Positions 25,001 to 35,545 of a stretch of DNA of 64,000 bases are shown one piece after another. Both the position numbers and the translations under genes were made by a program. The stretch's first letter is position 1, and every line of letters starts with the position of its first letter. The notes beneath the pieces are model-generated. The model was given only the letters and a program-made list of their open reading frames with translations. It had not been told where the DNA came from and ran no database searches. This DNA is from Sinotaia quadrata. Taxonomy: Eukaryota; Mollusca; Gastropoda; Architaenioglossa; Viviparidae. The stretch covers positions 109,843,375 through 109,907,374 of the forward strand of contig CM054179.1 in the NCBI GenBank assembly GCA_028829895.1, given 5' to 3'.

Positions 25001-28000
25001 CTTAGGCATTGTCGGATTGTTTCCTGTTGATGCTGCATTGTTCTGGTGGAACGCTGGTGGAACCTGTGCACTATGTGGTACCACACTGAGGGACGCAGCT
25101 GCCTTGCTATTGGTCTTAGCCATTTGCTGGATGAAGTCAAACATTGACATAGGTATGGTGCCAGTGCCAGCTGTACACAGTAACAAATGTTGTTATATTG
25201 ATGTGCCTGCTGTACACAATACCAAATGTTGTTATATTGATGTGCCTGCTGTACACAATACCAAATGTTGTTATATTGATGTGCCTGCTGTACACAATAC
25301 CAAATGTTGTTATATTGAGATGCCTGCTGTACACAATACCAAATGTTGTTATATTGATGTGCCTGCTGTACACAATACCAAATGTTGTTATATTGATGTG
25401 CCTGCTGTACACAATACCAAATGTTATATTGAGATGCCTGCTGTACACAATACCAAATGTTGTTATATTGATGTGCCTGCTGTACACAATACCAAATGTT
25501 GTTATATTGATGTGCCTGCTGTACACAATACCAAATGTTGTTATATTGAGATGCCTGCTGTACTCAATAAAATGTTGTTATATTGAGATGCCTGCTGTAC
25601 ACAATACCAAATGTTGTTATATTGAGATGCCTGCTGTATTCAATAAAAATGTTATATTGAGATGCCTGCTGTACACAATACCAAATGTTGTTATATTGAG
25701 ATGCCTGCTGTAGATTTCATATCTTTTCTAAAACAGCAAGGCTTATCTGAGTTATATACATAACATCAATGCGACTCAGAGAGAGAGAGAGTAAGGAAGA
25801 AAGATTGCGAAGAAAACAATGAGAGTTAGTAATGAGAGGTGTTCCCCAAAAATGAAAGTATGAAGAAAGAATGAAAGAGTTAGTAAGTGATTAAGAAAGA
25901 AGGAGAGAGCTTCAAAGAAGTGAGAAAGAAAGAGAAGGCATTTGAGGGAACGAAAGGATAAGTTGCGAGAAAAGAGAAAAAGACAAAAGGAAGGTAAAGA
26001 AATAAAGGGAGGCACTGAAAGGAAGAGAGAAGGGGGCGAACAGAAGAGAGGGGAACGTAAACGAGAGTAATGCCATAAATTGTGGTTTATCCGTTGACAA
26101 TGTTTGATCATTCAACACAAAGACGTTTCATAGAAAGTCATACAAAATATACCATTTTGAAAATTTAGCAAATGAATCCACAGACAACTTGTAGTGATAT
26201 ATTTCACTTGAAAAATGTTTATGACAATTATAAACTTACGTTAGAATAACATGCAATCAAACTATTTTTAAAAAAAAATAATGTGAACATAAAGATAAAT
26301 TGCAAAGTGCTTAATTTTCAGAGTGACTAAAATTTACTCTCGCCATTGCTTTAAATTAGTCAACAAATATATTCCACAAAGAATTAGTTTCTTGTATCTA
26401 CTATTTATTTGAAATTTGTAAAGAGAGGTAACGACTTTACCCGAATCAATCGGAATCAGAATGCAACATTCAGTCTGCGTCATATTTATTTGACAAACTG
26501 TTGTTTGTGTGAGTGTTAAGGATGATGCTTAACACACCGAGCCTCTCTCACCAGCAAATCTATTTGAACAATAGAATTTTGTTGTATAACATTTCTTTAA
26601 AGAACTTTAAAATAGTTTCCAATATTTTAGGTGTATAAATGCTTACAAGGGAGTCAGCAATTCAAGAGTTGTGGCAACCCTCTCCAAACCCTTCCATTGT
26701 CTGTTAAACTATTGTATTTTTCTAACCCCCTTCCCATTAACTCTTGGACTTTCATACGTTTGCAATCTCACAATTTTTTTCTATTATCTCATTCTTTTAA
26801 CACGAAAAGAAAATCAAATGGGTCAGTGGAGCAGATAGAACAATATGATATTTGCACTCACTACAATAAAACACTATATAAAGCGAAAAGAGCAATAGTC
26901 ATATAGAACAAAAAAGAGCAATAGTCATATAGAACAATAAAGAGCAATAGTCATATAAAACAAAAAAGAAGCAATAGTCATATAGACAAAAAAGAGCAAT
27001 AGTCATATAGAACAAAATCGAGCAATAGTTATATAGAGCAAACAAGAACAATAGTCATATAAACAAAACGAGCAATAGTCATACAAACAAAACGAGCAAT
27101 AATCATACAGAGCAATGAGAGCAATTGTCATACAGAGCAATAAAAACAATAGTCATAAAGAGCAAAGATATTAATAGTCATTTAGAGTAATAAGAACAAT
27201 AGTCTTTTACCGCAAAGTGAACAACATTCATATAGAGCAAAGAGACCAATGGTCATAGAGAGCAATGAAAACAATAGTCAAATAGAGCAATAGAAACGCA
27301 ATGATCATATCGAGCAAAAAAAGAATGATCAAAAAGAGCAATAAGAACAATAGTCATATAGAGCAATAAAAACATATAGTCATATAGAGCAAAAAGAGCA
27401 ATAGAAGCTAATAATCACTAATGGTTGCATTATGATCGCTATCAATCAGACGACATCACGTGATTTACTTCGAATCCAGTTTAACAGGCGTTATTTAAGA
27501 GCAAGATAAAGACGTCTTCCTTGTGCCTTGTATATTGCTAAGAATAGTTGTGTAGATAATGCGTCTTTAATTCAACAAAACTGTTATTACTCATACTTTG
27601 CAAATTCCTTTATTTGACGGCTACTGCTCAAGACAAGGGCATAAACTCGTGGAGTACATCATTGCTTTAACAAAGAAACATTTCAATTAAATGCTTTTCT
27701 GGTCATGCTCTTGTAATTTAAATTTATAATTATATCATGCTGCAAGGAAGGCTCTAATGTCCTTTTATTTTTTTTTAATTATCTTTTAATTCAGTGTATC
27801 TCTATTAAGCATGATTGTCTTCCATAACTGTGGAATTTTTACAGGAAGATATCATTTTAAACTTTATAAAAATTGCACTTCCGTAATTGCCGGTCATATA
27901 CACCAAGATGACTGACGCTTGCATTGTCTGTTCATGTCTTTCCTAGAGTTATTTATAACTCACCGGATCTCACTAACGCAGGGAAGACATTAAGCATAAG

Positions 28001-29032
28001 ATCGTGTCTGCTACTAAAATATGAAACAAGTATGACGGCTACGTACAGGATACTACATTCATTGTGCTGTTTGTTTGTTATTTACATAACGTACAGGATA
28101 CTACATTCATTGTGCTGTTTATTTGTTATTTACATAACGTACAGGATACTACATTCATTGTGCTGTTTGTTTGTTATTTACATAACGTACAGGATACTAC
28201 ATTCATTGTGCTGTTTGTTTGTTATTTACATAACGTACAGGATACAACATTCATTGTGCTGTTTGTTTGTTATTTACATAACGTACAGGATACTACATTC
28301 ATTGTGCTGTTTGTTTGTTATTTACATAACGTACGGGATACAACATTCATTGTGCTGTTTGTTTTGTTTTTGTTTATTATTTATGTAGCGTGCAGGATGC
28401 TACATTCATTGTGTTGTTTATTCTTTTTGTTTTTTTATTAACATTTATTGTAAGGATAGTGTTGTTTGCTATTTACTTTTATTTAATGATACTACATTCG
28501 TTGTGTAGTTTGTTCTATTTATTTTTTGTTTGTTGCTTAAATTTTTCTTTGTTTAAAATTACTGGGGTTTTCCTATGCTGCTATTCTATTGTGGGTATTC
28601 TTTATTTTTGTTATTGTTGTTTTTGCTTAGTACTGTTGTTCTTTTCCTGTTCTTTTGTTGTATGCTTTGTTGTATTTGTTAAAAATTGTTGAATTATTGC
28701 TTTTTTGCATTGGTTTTCTATTTTTATTTGCTTTTTTATTTTATCCTTGTATTCTGTATTTTTTGTTGTTGTTATTTTAATTTTTTTATTCTTGTAGTTG
28801 TTTGCTTTCTAACTGTGCTGTGTGCTATCGGTAATATCGGACGAATATATGTTGCCGTTTCGATGTTATTAATTTATTAAAATGTCATTTTGTAAAGAAT
28901 GCTAGAAATCAAAACAGACTATTAACTTTACATGTTCAACAGCAAAACAAAGAAATCGTTCCAACAAAATAAAAAGAAAAGGACAGCAAGAAAGAATGAG
29001 GCAGATACACACACACAGAGACACACACACAG

Positions 29033-29090
<58 letters not shown>

Positions 29091-30545
29091 AGAACAGACA
29101 AAAAAAGTAAATATTGGAAGAATGAATGACTCGCACTTACTTTGCGCAGACACCCGTACGACTGTAAACAGAAAACAGTAAATAAATTATTCCACTTTTG
29201 ATATGACACCCAAGCTGGGTCTAGCATAAAACATTACAGACACCTGTACGACTGTAAACAGAAAACAGTAAATAAATTATTCCACTTTTGATATGACACT
29301 CAAGCTGGGTCTAGCATAAAACATTACAGACTAAACTATATTCAGTGCGTAGGGGTGTATTACAGAAGCAAAGCACAGCATGTCAAATTTTTAATCTCAT
29401 AGATATCTGAAGGAAGGACAGAAGAACTAAGTACAAATATGTTGTTAAAAGAAAATACAGTATTAGCACCCTGCAAATGAGTGATTGATTGTAGGTGTCA
29501 TGATGGGTGTGTAGGGTTACGTTTTCTTGATCGAGATCCTTAGTTGTAGGAGCATTCTGCTCGCTTATTTCTGTCTATCACTTTTGTATAAAATAGGCTG
29601 GTTAACTATTTATATGAATTATTTCATTTCGGAACAGAAAGGGTTGGGATTTTTAAAATTAAAAACAAAATAATATGTTCAAAGTTTTTCAAACAGAAAA
29701 TTAGGTATTGTGATTCTGTCAGCAACTGGATTGTTTATTTATGTCAGAATTACTTAACACAACTGGATTGTTTATTTATGTCAGAATTACTTAACACAAC
29801 TGGATTGTTTATTTATGTCAGAATTACTTAACACAACTGGATTATTTATTTATGTCAGAATTACTTAACACAACTGGATTGTTTATTTATGTCAGAATTA
29901 CTTAACACAACTGGATTGTTTATTTATGTCAGAATTACTTAACACAACTGGATTGTTTATTTATGTCAGAATTACTTAACACAAATTGATTGTTTATTTA
30001 TGTCAGAATTACTTAACACAAATTGATTGTTTATTTATGTCAGAATTACTTAACACAACTGGATTGTTTATTTATGTCAGAATTACTTAACACAAATTGA
30101 TTGTTTATTTATGTCAGAATTACTTAACATAAAAGGAGCCATTAACGTACGTCAGATACTTACAGGACAGGAAAGAGACCATTCGAGCATCAAACACTTG
30201 CATAATTAAAAAAAAAAAAAAGGGGGGGGGGGCAAATTACATGCGTCAGATAATTAAATCAATAAAGGAGCGGGGGGGGGGGGTTACATGCCTCTGACTA
30301 ACACATAACAAAAAGGATGCTGCAATCATACGTAAAATGCATACATTTACACACCAAACAGTTGTGATCACAGTTTTAATTTACCCTCACACTGTGACTG
30401 GTTGCATGCGCCAGTTTCAGAAAAAAATAGTTCTTCGTTCAGTACGCGTATAAATACATGAGAAGTGTTCGAACCACTTACCTTGCAAGAACGAAATTTT
30501 CACAAGAGTCGCAAGGAAAACACGAAAATGCCGCGCTGTTCTCAT
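21985..30545 (-). CDS. Secreted Pro/Gln-, Gly- and Met-rich repeat protein, 3 exons
   Basis: Three exons with phase 1 junctions give 692 residues. Exon 1 is a signal peptide, exon 2 (655 codons) holds almost the whole mature protein and exon 3 adds 16 residues. The mature part has a short N-terminal segment (FDFIQQMAKTNSKAAASL), about seven 18-residue repeats around PQYVPVQSAPQTNLQA, a Pro/Gln/Asn-rich stretch, and a C-terminal half with Gly and Met runs (DPMMMMMMSGG) and eight cysteines, ending RMCCPGK. It has no membrane helix. I recognise no named family. The composition resembles secreted structural or matrix proteins such as shell, mucus or egg-coat proteins, which is inference only. Exon 1 is 5.3 kb upstream of exon 2 and is joined by phase and signal-peptide logic, so it is the least certain part. 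The 3' end is supported by a poly(A) signal. Confidence 0.7.
22550..22600. other. Intron 2 of the Met-rich gene: A-run
   Basis: A short run of 12 A near 22580 inside otherwise plain AT-rich intron sequence. Confidence 0.6.
22660..23185 (+). repeat. Diverged GATG/GATA tetranucleotide tract
   Basis: About 520 bases of decayed GGATGGAT/AGATAGAT repeats in intron 2 of the Met-rich gene, reaching to within 20 bases of the exon 2 donor. Confidence 0.85.
23206..25170 (-). CDS. Met-rich gene exon 2 (main coding exon)
   Basis: A single 1965-base open exon between acceptor TACTGTGTACAG and donor GGGAAAG|GTGAGT, phase 1 on both sides. It is far more GC-rich than its flanks. The 54-base internal repeats at about 24600-24960 encode the 18-residue QYVPVQSAPQTNLQAxNP motif, with mostly conservative changes between units (V/I, L/M/V), as expected under protein-level constraint. 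Cysteines appear only in the C-terminal third. The antisense open frames over this exon are shadows. Confidence 0.9.
24600..24960 (-). repeat. Coding 54-base repeats in the Met-rich gene
   Basis: About seven in-frame units encoding an 18-residue motif (core NPQYVPVQSAPQTNLQA). The last units decay into a PQ-rich stretch. Confidence 0.9.
25171..25720 (-). repeat. 39-base minisatellite carrying copies of the exon 2 acceptor
   Basis: Read on the minus strand, each unit ends GTATTGTGTACAG and begins CAGGCACATCAATAT. The unit next to the exon ends TACTGTGTACAG and continues into the exon as CTGGCAC, so the real acceptor is the last unit of about 15. Most units are 39 bases, a few 33-43. Splicing to any upstream copy would add GCA GGC ACA TCA ATA TAA, a stop after five codons. 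Confidence 0.92.
25775..26065 (+). repeat. Purine-rich tract
   Basis: About 290 bases of GAGAAAG-type sequence in intron 1 of the Met-rich gene. Overlapping Phe/Leu/Ser-rich open frames on the minus strand are artefacts. Confidence 0.8.
26100..26880. other. AT-rich intron sequence
   Basis: Intron 1 of the Met-rich gene. I see no exon or repeat structure in it. Confidence 0.5.
26880..27415 (+). repeat. Minisatellite of about 24 bases, about 22 copies
   Basis: Units have the core GAGCAATAGTCATATAGA. Divergence increases toward the right half. Confidence 0.9.
28040..28400 (+). repeat. 48-base minisatellite, 7-8 copies
   Basis: Units contain GTACAGGATACTACATTCAT and TGTGCTGTTTGTTTGTTATT. The open frame encodes only the 16-residue repeat. 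A decaying T/G-rich tail runs to about 28800. Confidence 0.93.
29000..29090 (+). repeat. CA microsatellite
   Basis: A CA run with CAGAGA interruptions on the left, in intron 1 of the Met-rich gene. Confidence 0.95.
29149..29332 (+). repeat. 90-base direct duplication
   Basis: Two nearly identical copies starting GACACCCGTACGACTG and GACACCTGTACGACTG, about 90 bases apart. They differ at only a few positions, so the duplication is recent. Confidence 0.9.
29720..30135 (+). repeat. 37-base minisatellite, about 11 copies
   Basis: Units have the core GGATTGTTTATTTATGTCAG. Two variant forms (CAACTGG and CAAATTG) are intermixed. No spacers separate the units, so this is not a CRISPR array. Confidence 0.95.
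30208..30290 (+). repeat. Poly-A and poly-G tracts
   Basis: A run of 13 A followed by 11 G, with a second run of about 13 G near 30272. Confidence 0.9.
30482..30545 (-). CDS. Met-rich gene exon 1 (signal peptide)
   Basis: ATG at 30545-30543 encodes MRTARHFRVFLATLVKISFL plus Q, a basic start and a hydrophobic core, then CAAG|GTAAGT, a strong donor. It is phase 1 out, matching the phase 1 acceptor at 25170. The frame is open further upstream (to 30659), but this ATG gives the best signal peptide. No other coding segment on this strand in the intron was found to compete. Confidence 0.6.
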
Positions 30546-32712
30546 GGCAACGTGAAACACCTTAAATTGTTCTGCTAAGTGCGCGGCAAAATAGTGCGAC
30601 AAGGTTGAGCACAGGTGGACTAAGTCTTTACGCAAAAAAATCGTTGCAACTCTTGTCAAAATCCCTCCCTAGATCTTCTGAAGTGGTGTCAGAGTTGTGG
30701 CACTGTTGCATCCTGGGTTATTTCGCTTTGCTCAACAACGAGGGTTACCCCACAAGTTTTATTTTTACTTTTTCTTTTTCTTTTTTTTTTGTTGTTGTTG
30801 CATTAATTAACCCTAAAATTAAAGAGACTCTCATGCATTTGCTTTAGATCATTTTTATAAACCCTATTATATTTCTTCCAATATAATTCTCTCCCTTGAG
30901 CGGTGACCTTGTGCTTTTGTACTCTTCCAAACATCGCGACCTTCAAACCTAATGCATCCAGTGGTGACAAACTACACGGTTTGTGTACGTTTGGTGAATT
31001 AATCAAATGAAACATTACTCCCCTCCCAGACTGGCCTCGTTTTTCTTGTTTCTGACGTGACGTATTTGTCACGTCACACAGGAAAACAGAGTGGAGACAT
31101 TCGTTTTTCTTTAACGGTAAAGGCGTATTTTTCATGTGAAGTTAACATGTTTCTTGCCTTGCCTTCACTGAATCTGTTTTCTTTCTCAGGAGGGAAAATA
31201 TTTGGATGTAATAATTATGGCATACATTTTCCAACTAACAGATTTTTGTCTAGAAGCAATTTATATCTTGCTTGTCTTCCGTGTAAACTGTAAACTATTT
31301 CATTCATTTATAATATAGGAATTCAAATGTTCACGTTTTAAATGAATTAGTTTTAAGGGTTTTGGAAACAGCCCGTGATACCCGTCTGTAATGGTAAGCC
31401 TATAAATAAAAATTAATTCCATTATGAGTTTCTGTTTATAGTTTCGTAAAGGTAGTTCCTTTTATCTCGTGGTTTATATAAATTCGTTTTATGTTCTTAG
31501 CTTTATATAAAATTTATTATAATTATTTTCTTCATGCGTCATAAATCGAACTTTTCATGGCGTAAACCAGACTCAAAATCAGTAAATTAAATTTTACTTC
31601 ATAAGTAAACTAATGACTTCAAATGCAAAGTGTCAAAGTAATGTGCATATAAGTGAAAATCGACAAGTTGCTGTAAAATCGGCAAATTAAATTTTAATTA
31701 ATAAGTAAACGAATGGCTTAAGATGCGAAAATACTAAAGAAATGTACATATATAAGCAGATTTTTTTATATCATCCAGCGGACGATAGTGATTGGTTCTC
31801 TTTTTCCAGCTTTTTTTTTTTCTGTTTGTTTGCGTCATTTCCAGGTTAGCGGTAGCGAAACTATTAGATATATTGATATGCCTTCGTTTTGTTTCTTACA
31901 CTTTTGAACAAAATTTGTAATATGTCACGCAAAGAGAAAATAAAAACTTCTAATAAAAGCGAAACAAGACAATCATTGCTACTTTCATAGGTGTGATAAA
32001 CATTTTTTTTTAATTAGGACATGAAATAAAGTCGAGATTGCATAATCATCACTTTGCATACCAAATGTTTTAAACAATATTCTCTGTACAAATGAAAGCT
32101 GTAAAAGTACATAGTTCAGAGAAAGTTCAAAGGTGAACATTTCAAAATACTAGCTGTACAATACATAGTTATATTGATTTTACGGACTACTAACAATGTA
32201 TATATATATATATATAAACAATCAGTCATCTGTACATGTACGTGCATATGGCGCATATGAAAATATTTGCATTCATACTGACAATCATATACAGGATGCA
32301 AACACTGAAATGCATTATGTTTAAGTAAAAATAAAGCTGGGAGTCAGACGGGATTTCTGCGTGCACTACCGATCAGCAAAGTAATGACAAAGTGGAACAT
32401 ACTTAACATTTTAAACGGATTCTGTTAATATGAACTGACATTATCCTTGAAAATTTAGAAAAGAGATAATCTGTAAAATTCGGACAATGTTAAAAACAAA
32501 ACCGCAACAATTTATTGACAACTGTATAAAACAGTATTGACATTTCAAATCTAAAATTAAAACAAAACTCTCGCCAAGTTTCATTTCGTGATATGTCCGT
32601 AGTAGTAGCACACAGTCTTTTTAATTATTTTACCGAATACAATTCAGACTAAAGTAAACCTTTTTCGTGTTTTGGGATGTTTTATATATGTATGCATGCG
32701 TGCGTGCGTGCT

Positions 32713-32802
32713 TGAGTGAGTGAGTGAGTGAGTGAGTGAGTGAGTGAGTGAGTGAGTGAGTGAGTGAGTGAGTGAGTGAGTGAGTGAGTGAGTGAGTGAG
32801 AG
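32713..32802 (+). repeat. GAGT microsatellite
   Basis: About 22 perfect copies of the tetranucleotide, preceded by a short TGCG run. Confidence 0.95.
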
Positions 32803-34825
32803 TGGTGTTCTTTCCATATTTAATCATTAAAATATTTAGGGTCTGCATATTAGTTTTGAAAGTCAGCGGTGGGATGTAAGTTTGTTCACTAAATATAGCC
32901 TGTGGATTTATTTAAATTAAATTCCATATGACAAAACCTTTGTCACCGCCTTCATAGTTACGTCACGCTTAGAAAAATAAATGACAACGTCCTTAGGACC
33001 GTAGTAATGTGTGCCACTCATCAGATCAAGAAAGTGATAATAAAATTAAACTGTGAGTTGACCATATTTTGAATTGAATAATTTTACAAGATATTTTCTG
33101 TCCATTTTTATCTCTTCCTGTTTGGCAAGATCAAGATTTTGCTTTCAATTATTTAACAGTAAGAAAACAAAAAATAAACACTGCTTATTGCTAGAAATGA
33201 CGACTAGATGGATCTTTTGTGGGAGAGTGACGGGAAATGGTTTTATGTACTGACTTCTGTCTCATCTATTTGAGCGTATCTGCCTGCGTGTTCTAATAAA
33301 GTAAGTCTATGTCTGACCTTTGCCCCGAGGCACTTTGTAACATTTCCTAGTTAGGTCACGACTAGCAAATAGAGAATCTGCACAAATTCTTCCATTTAAT
33401 AAGGACACACGTATCGTTGGTAATTTAATTTTAAAAACCTGTCTCATGCCATGACGTCGCAGTCAAGCTTTTGGTTAACTCCCTTGTAAATACTTAAGCA
33501 CACAACGTTCACGCCCACACCCCACATACTTATTTCTTGTTGAAGAGAGGTGGGTTGGAACCTGAGTTGATATGGACCTAACCATATCGTTACAGCAGTT
33601 GGCGAGTTCGGCTGATACTTCTCCATTCTAGTCTTTGAACAGGGTGAAATGAAATTACTTCTTAAATGTTTGAAAACAATGGAAAAGCTATGGAAGGCGT
33701 ACGGGAAAAACAGACAAAAATAGACACGGGAAAAACAAATTATCTAATTATCTAATTAGATTGAAACTCATGCTATTCGTCTTGAGGTCTAGAAACTCTG
33801 TGTAAAATTCGTCCATTAATTATGATATAACTCTGAGGTACTTTTAAGAGTTTCAAACATCACACTTCATCAGAGTTGGAAAATGCACAAAGTCCTTTTT
33901 TCTCGTTTGTTTTTCCCAAATACGTAATTTAATTTTAAAGTTTTGACCAGACATTTTTTCTTTTACCATGTCTAAGACCCAAGAAACTACAGAAGTCAAC
34001 CTAAGCCTCATGGCAACTTATTGAATGAATCTTTTACACCAGATGTTCTTTCCTTGAAACTGTGGCATAACACATGCATTATATACACTTTTGCAGAATT
34101 ATATCAAAAGTAAGTCATGTGGTGTGACAGTTCAGTGCTTATAAAGGAACCACAAAGAGACCAAACTGAGCTACAACTCCAGGGAAGTGTCACGGTGTTT
34201 TATGATGGGGAATTTTCCCATTATATAAATTTTCTTTGTTGCATTTCAATTGAACATTATTGTAGATTTGTATCCATAACACACTCAATGCAGATTATAA
34301 TATTATTATTAGGAAGTCATTTGATTTTATCAAGATTTCTTCTCAGCATATTATAAATACCCTACGTCTAATTGTCGTTGACGTAGTAAAACATTTCGAA
34401 AGAGACACACTCTGACTCACGAAAGCAATGCAGCCAAACCAACCGTTATAAAACAAGCATACTTGTGTATGTGTGAGAGAGAGACAGAGAGAAAGAGAAT
34501 GGGCGTAGGGTTAGATTATGCTACATACAACTTAAGCAACTGAAGAGAGTTTTATCCCTATCTTGAATCGTCAGTAATTTGTTACAGAAACGGATTATCT
34601 CTTTAGTTTACACGAGTTACTGTTAATTTTTCTCAAAGTCTTTTCACCAAGTTTGATTATATCTAAACATAACTGAATTTAACGCAGGCGTTCCGTACTT
34701 TTTTTCTTTTTCGGATTTAAACAAAAATAAATAATAATAAATAGACAATTTTTAGAAGATAGTTTATAGATTTCCTCCTTTTCTAAAGAAATACTTTCTG
34801 AGTACATTTTAAAGTTTACTGCTAC

Positions 34826-34856
34826 TACTACTACTACGACGACGACGATGACGACT
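34826..34856 (+). repeat. CTA/CGA trinucleotide run
   Basis: Four CTA then four CGA/CGATGA triplets, 50 bases beyond the stop codon of the chondroitin synthase-like gene. Confidence 0.85.
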
Positions 34857-34909
34857 GTAGAATTCTATATGCAGATCCTATTTTACGACCTCTAAGAGTT
34901 AAGTCCCTT

Positions 34910-35545
34910 TCAGTCTCTGTCTGCTGACAATGGCTCGTTTAACTTTTGTGTCACTAAGTATCGTCGCCATCCAAGATTTTCAACCCGTATAAACGCCACG
35001 TACTGGACTTCCACGCCGGGCACAAGTCGAAAGTAATAATTTCCGGACGGTAACAACTTCCTGTAACCCTCCCGAGCAATTATCTCACGGCTCACGTGTC
35101 GCAATACATGCGATAACCCTAGTACCAATCCAGAGCCAGTGAGCGGTCTGCTGGGCTCGCCACTCTGCAGAGAGTACATAGTAGTCCTGCTAATGAACGT
35201 CCACTCTGTATCCACATGCAAGTTCGTGTGCGAATCGTTGCCTCCCTTGAAAGGAAATTCACAAAGCCGGACAGAGGAAGTAGATCTGTCACGGTTACAC
35301 GATCTGACTGCTGAGTAACTACGGTTACTTAGAAATTGGTCTGTGCAGCAAATAACTGCCTGGAGATGTCTGAGTCTGTCCAGTTTGTCGTGTGCGTACT
35401 GTGCCTCCAACAAGGCAGCGGCCAGGTACTGCTGGCGAGGATCCTTTAGCGGGTGAAAGGTCATGTAGTGATGACGCATGCGCAGCACACTTTCAATCCA
35501 TGCACCAGTGTCTTCATCGTAGTTCTGCTTGAAAAGGCGAGTGAC
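34910..35545 (-). CDS. Chondroitin synthase-like gene exon 2
   Basis: Acceptor ACGTTATGTTCAG on the minus strand, phase 0. It reads VTRLFKQNYDEDTGAWIESV and so on through LRMRHHYMTFHPLKDPRQQY to KLNEPLSADRD and TGA at 34912-34910. The part near SREIIAREGYRKLLPSGNYY matches the position of the family's inter-domain linker. No good splice donor near the end would let the frame continue. Confidence 0.88.
   Translation of the reverse strand, partial: VTRLFKQNYDEDTGAWIESVLRMRHHYMTFHPLKDPRQQYLAAALLEAQYAHDKLDRLRHLQAVICCTDQFLSNRSYSAVRSCNRDRSTSSVRLCEFPFKGGNDSHTNLHVDTEWTFISRTTMYSLQSGEPSRPLTGSGLVLGLSHVLRHVSREIIAREGYRKLLPSGNYYFRLVPGVEVQYVAFIRVENLGWRRYLVTQKLNEPLSADRD

Larger units (their letters stand above)
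30660..34900. other. AT-rich intergenic spacer
   Basis: I find no supported exon in these 4.2 kb. A GAGT microsatellite (32713-32802), a small TA run (32200-32216) and a CTA/CGA trinucleotide run (34826-34856) are the only clear structures. A 13-base near-palindrome GGGGAATTTTCCC at 34207-34219 has the form of a Rel/NF-kB site, but its context does not show a promoter. Confidence 0.55.

Noticed and set aside
25017..25713. Open frames of 129-189 codons on both strands over the 39-base array
   Set aside because: The period is a multiple of three and contains no stop in these frames. The real gene strand uses this array as intron.
29720..30135. CRISPR-like direct repeats (also several other arrays)
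   Set aside because: Units follow each other without unique spacers, and the genome is eukaryotic.
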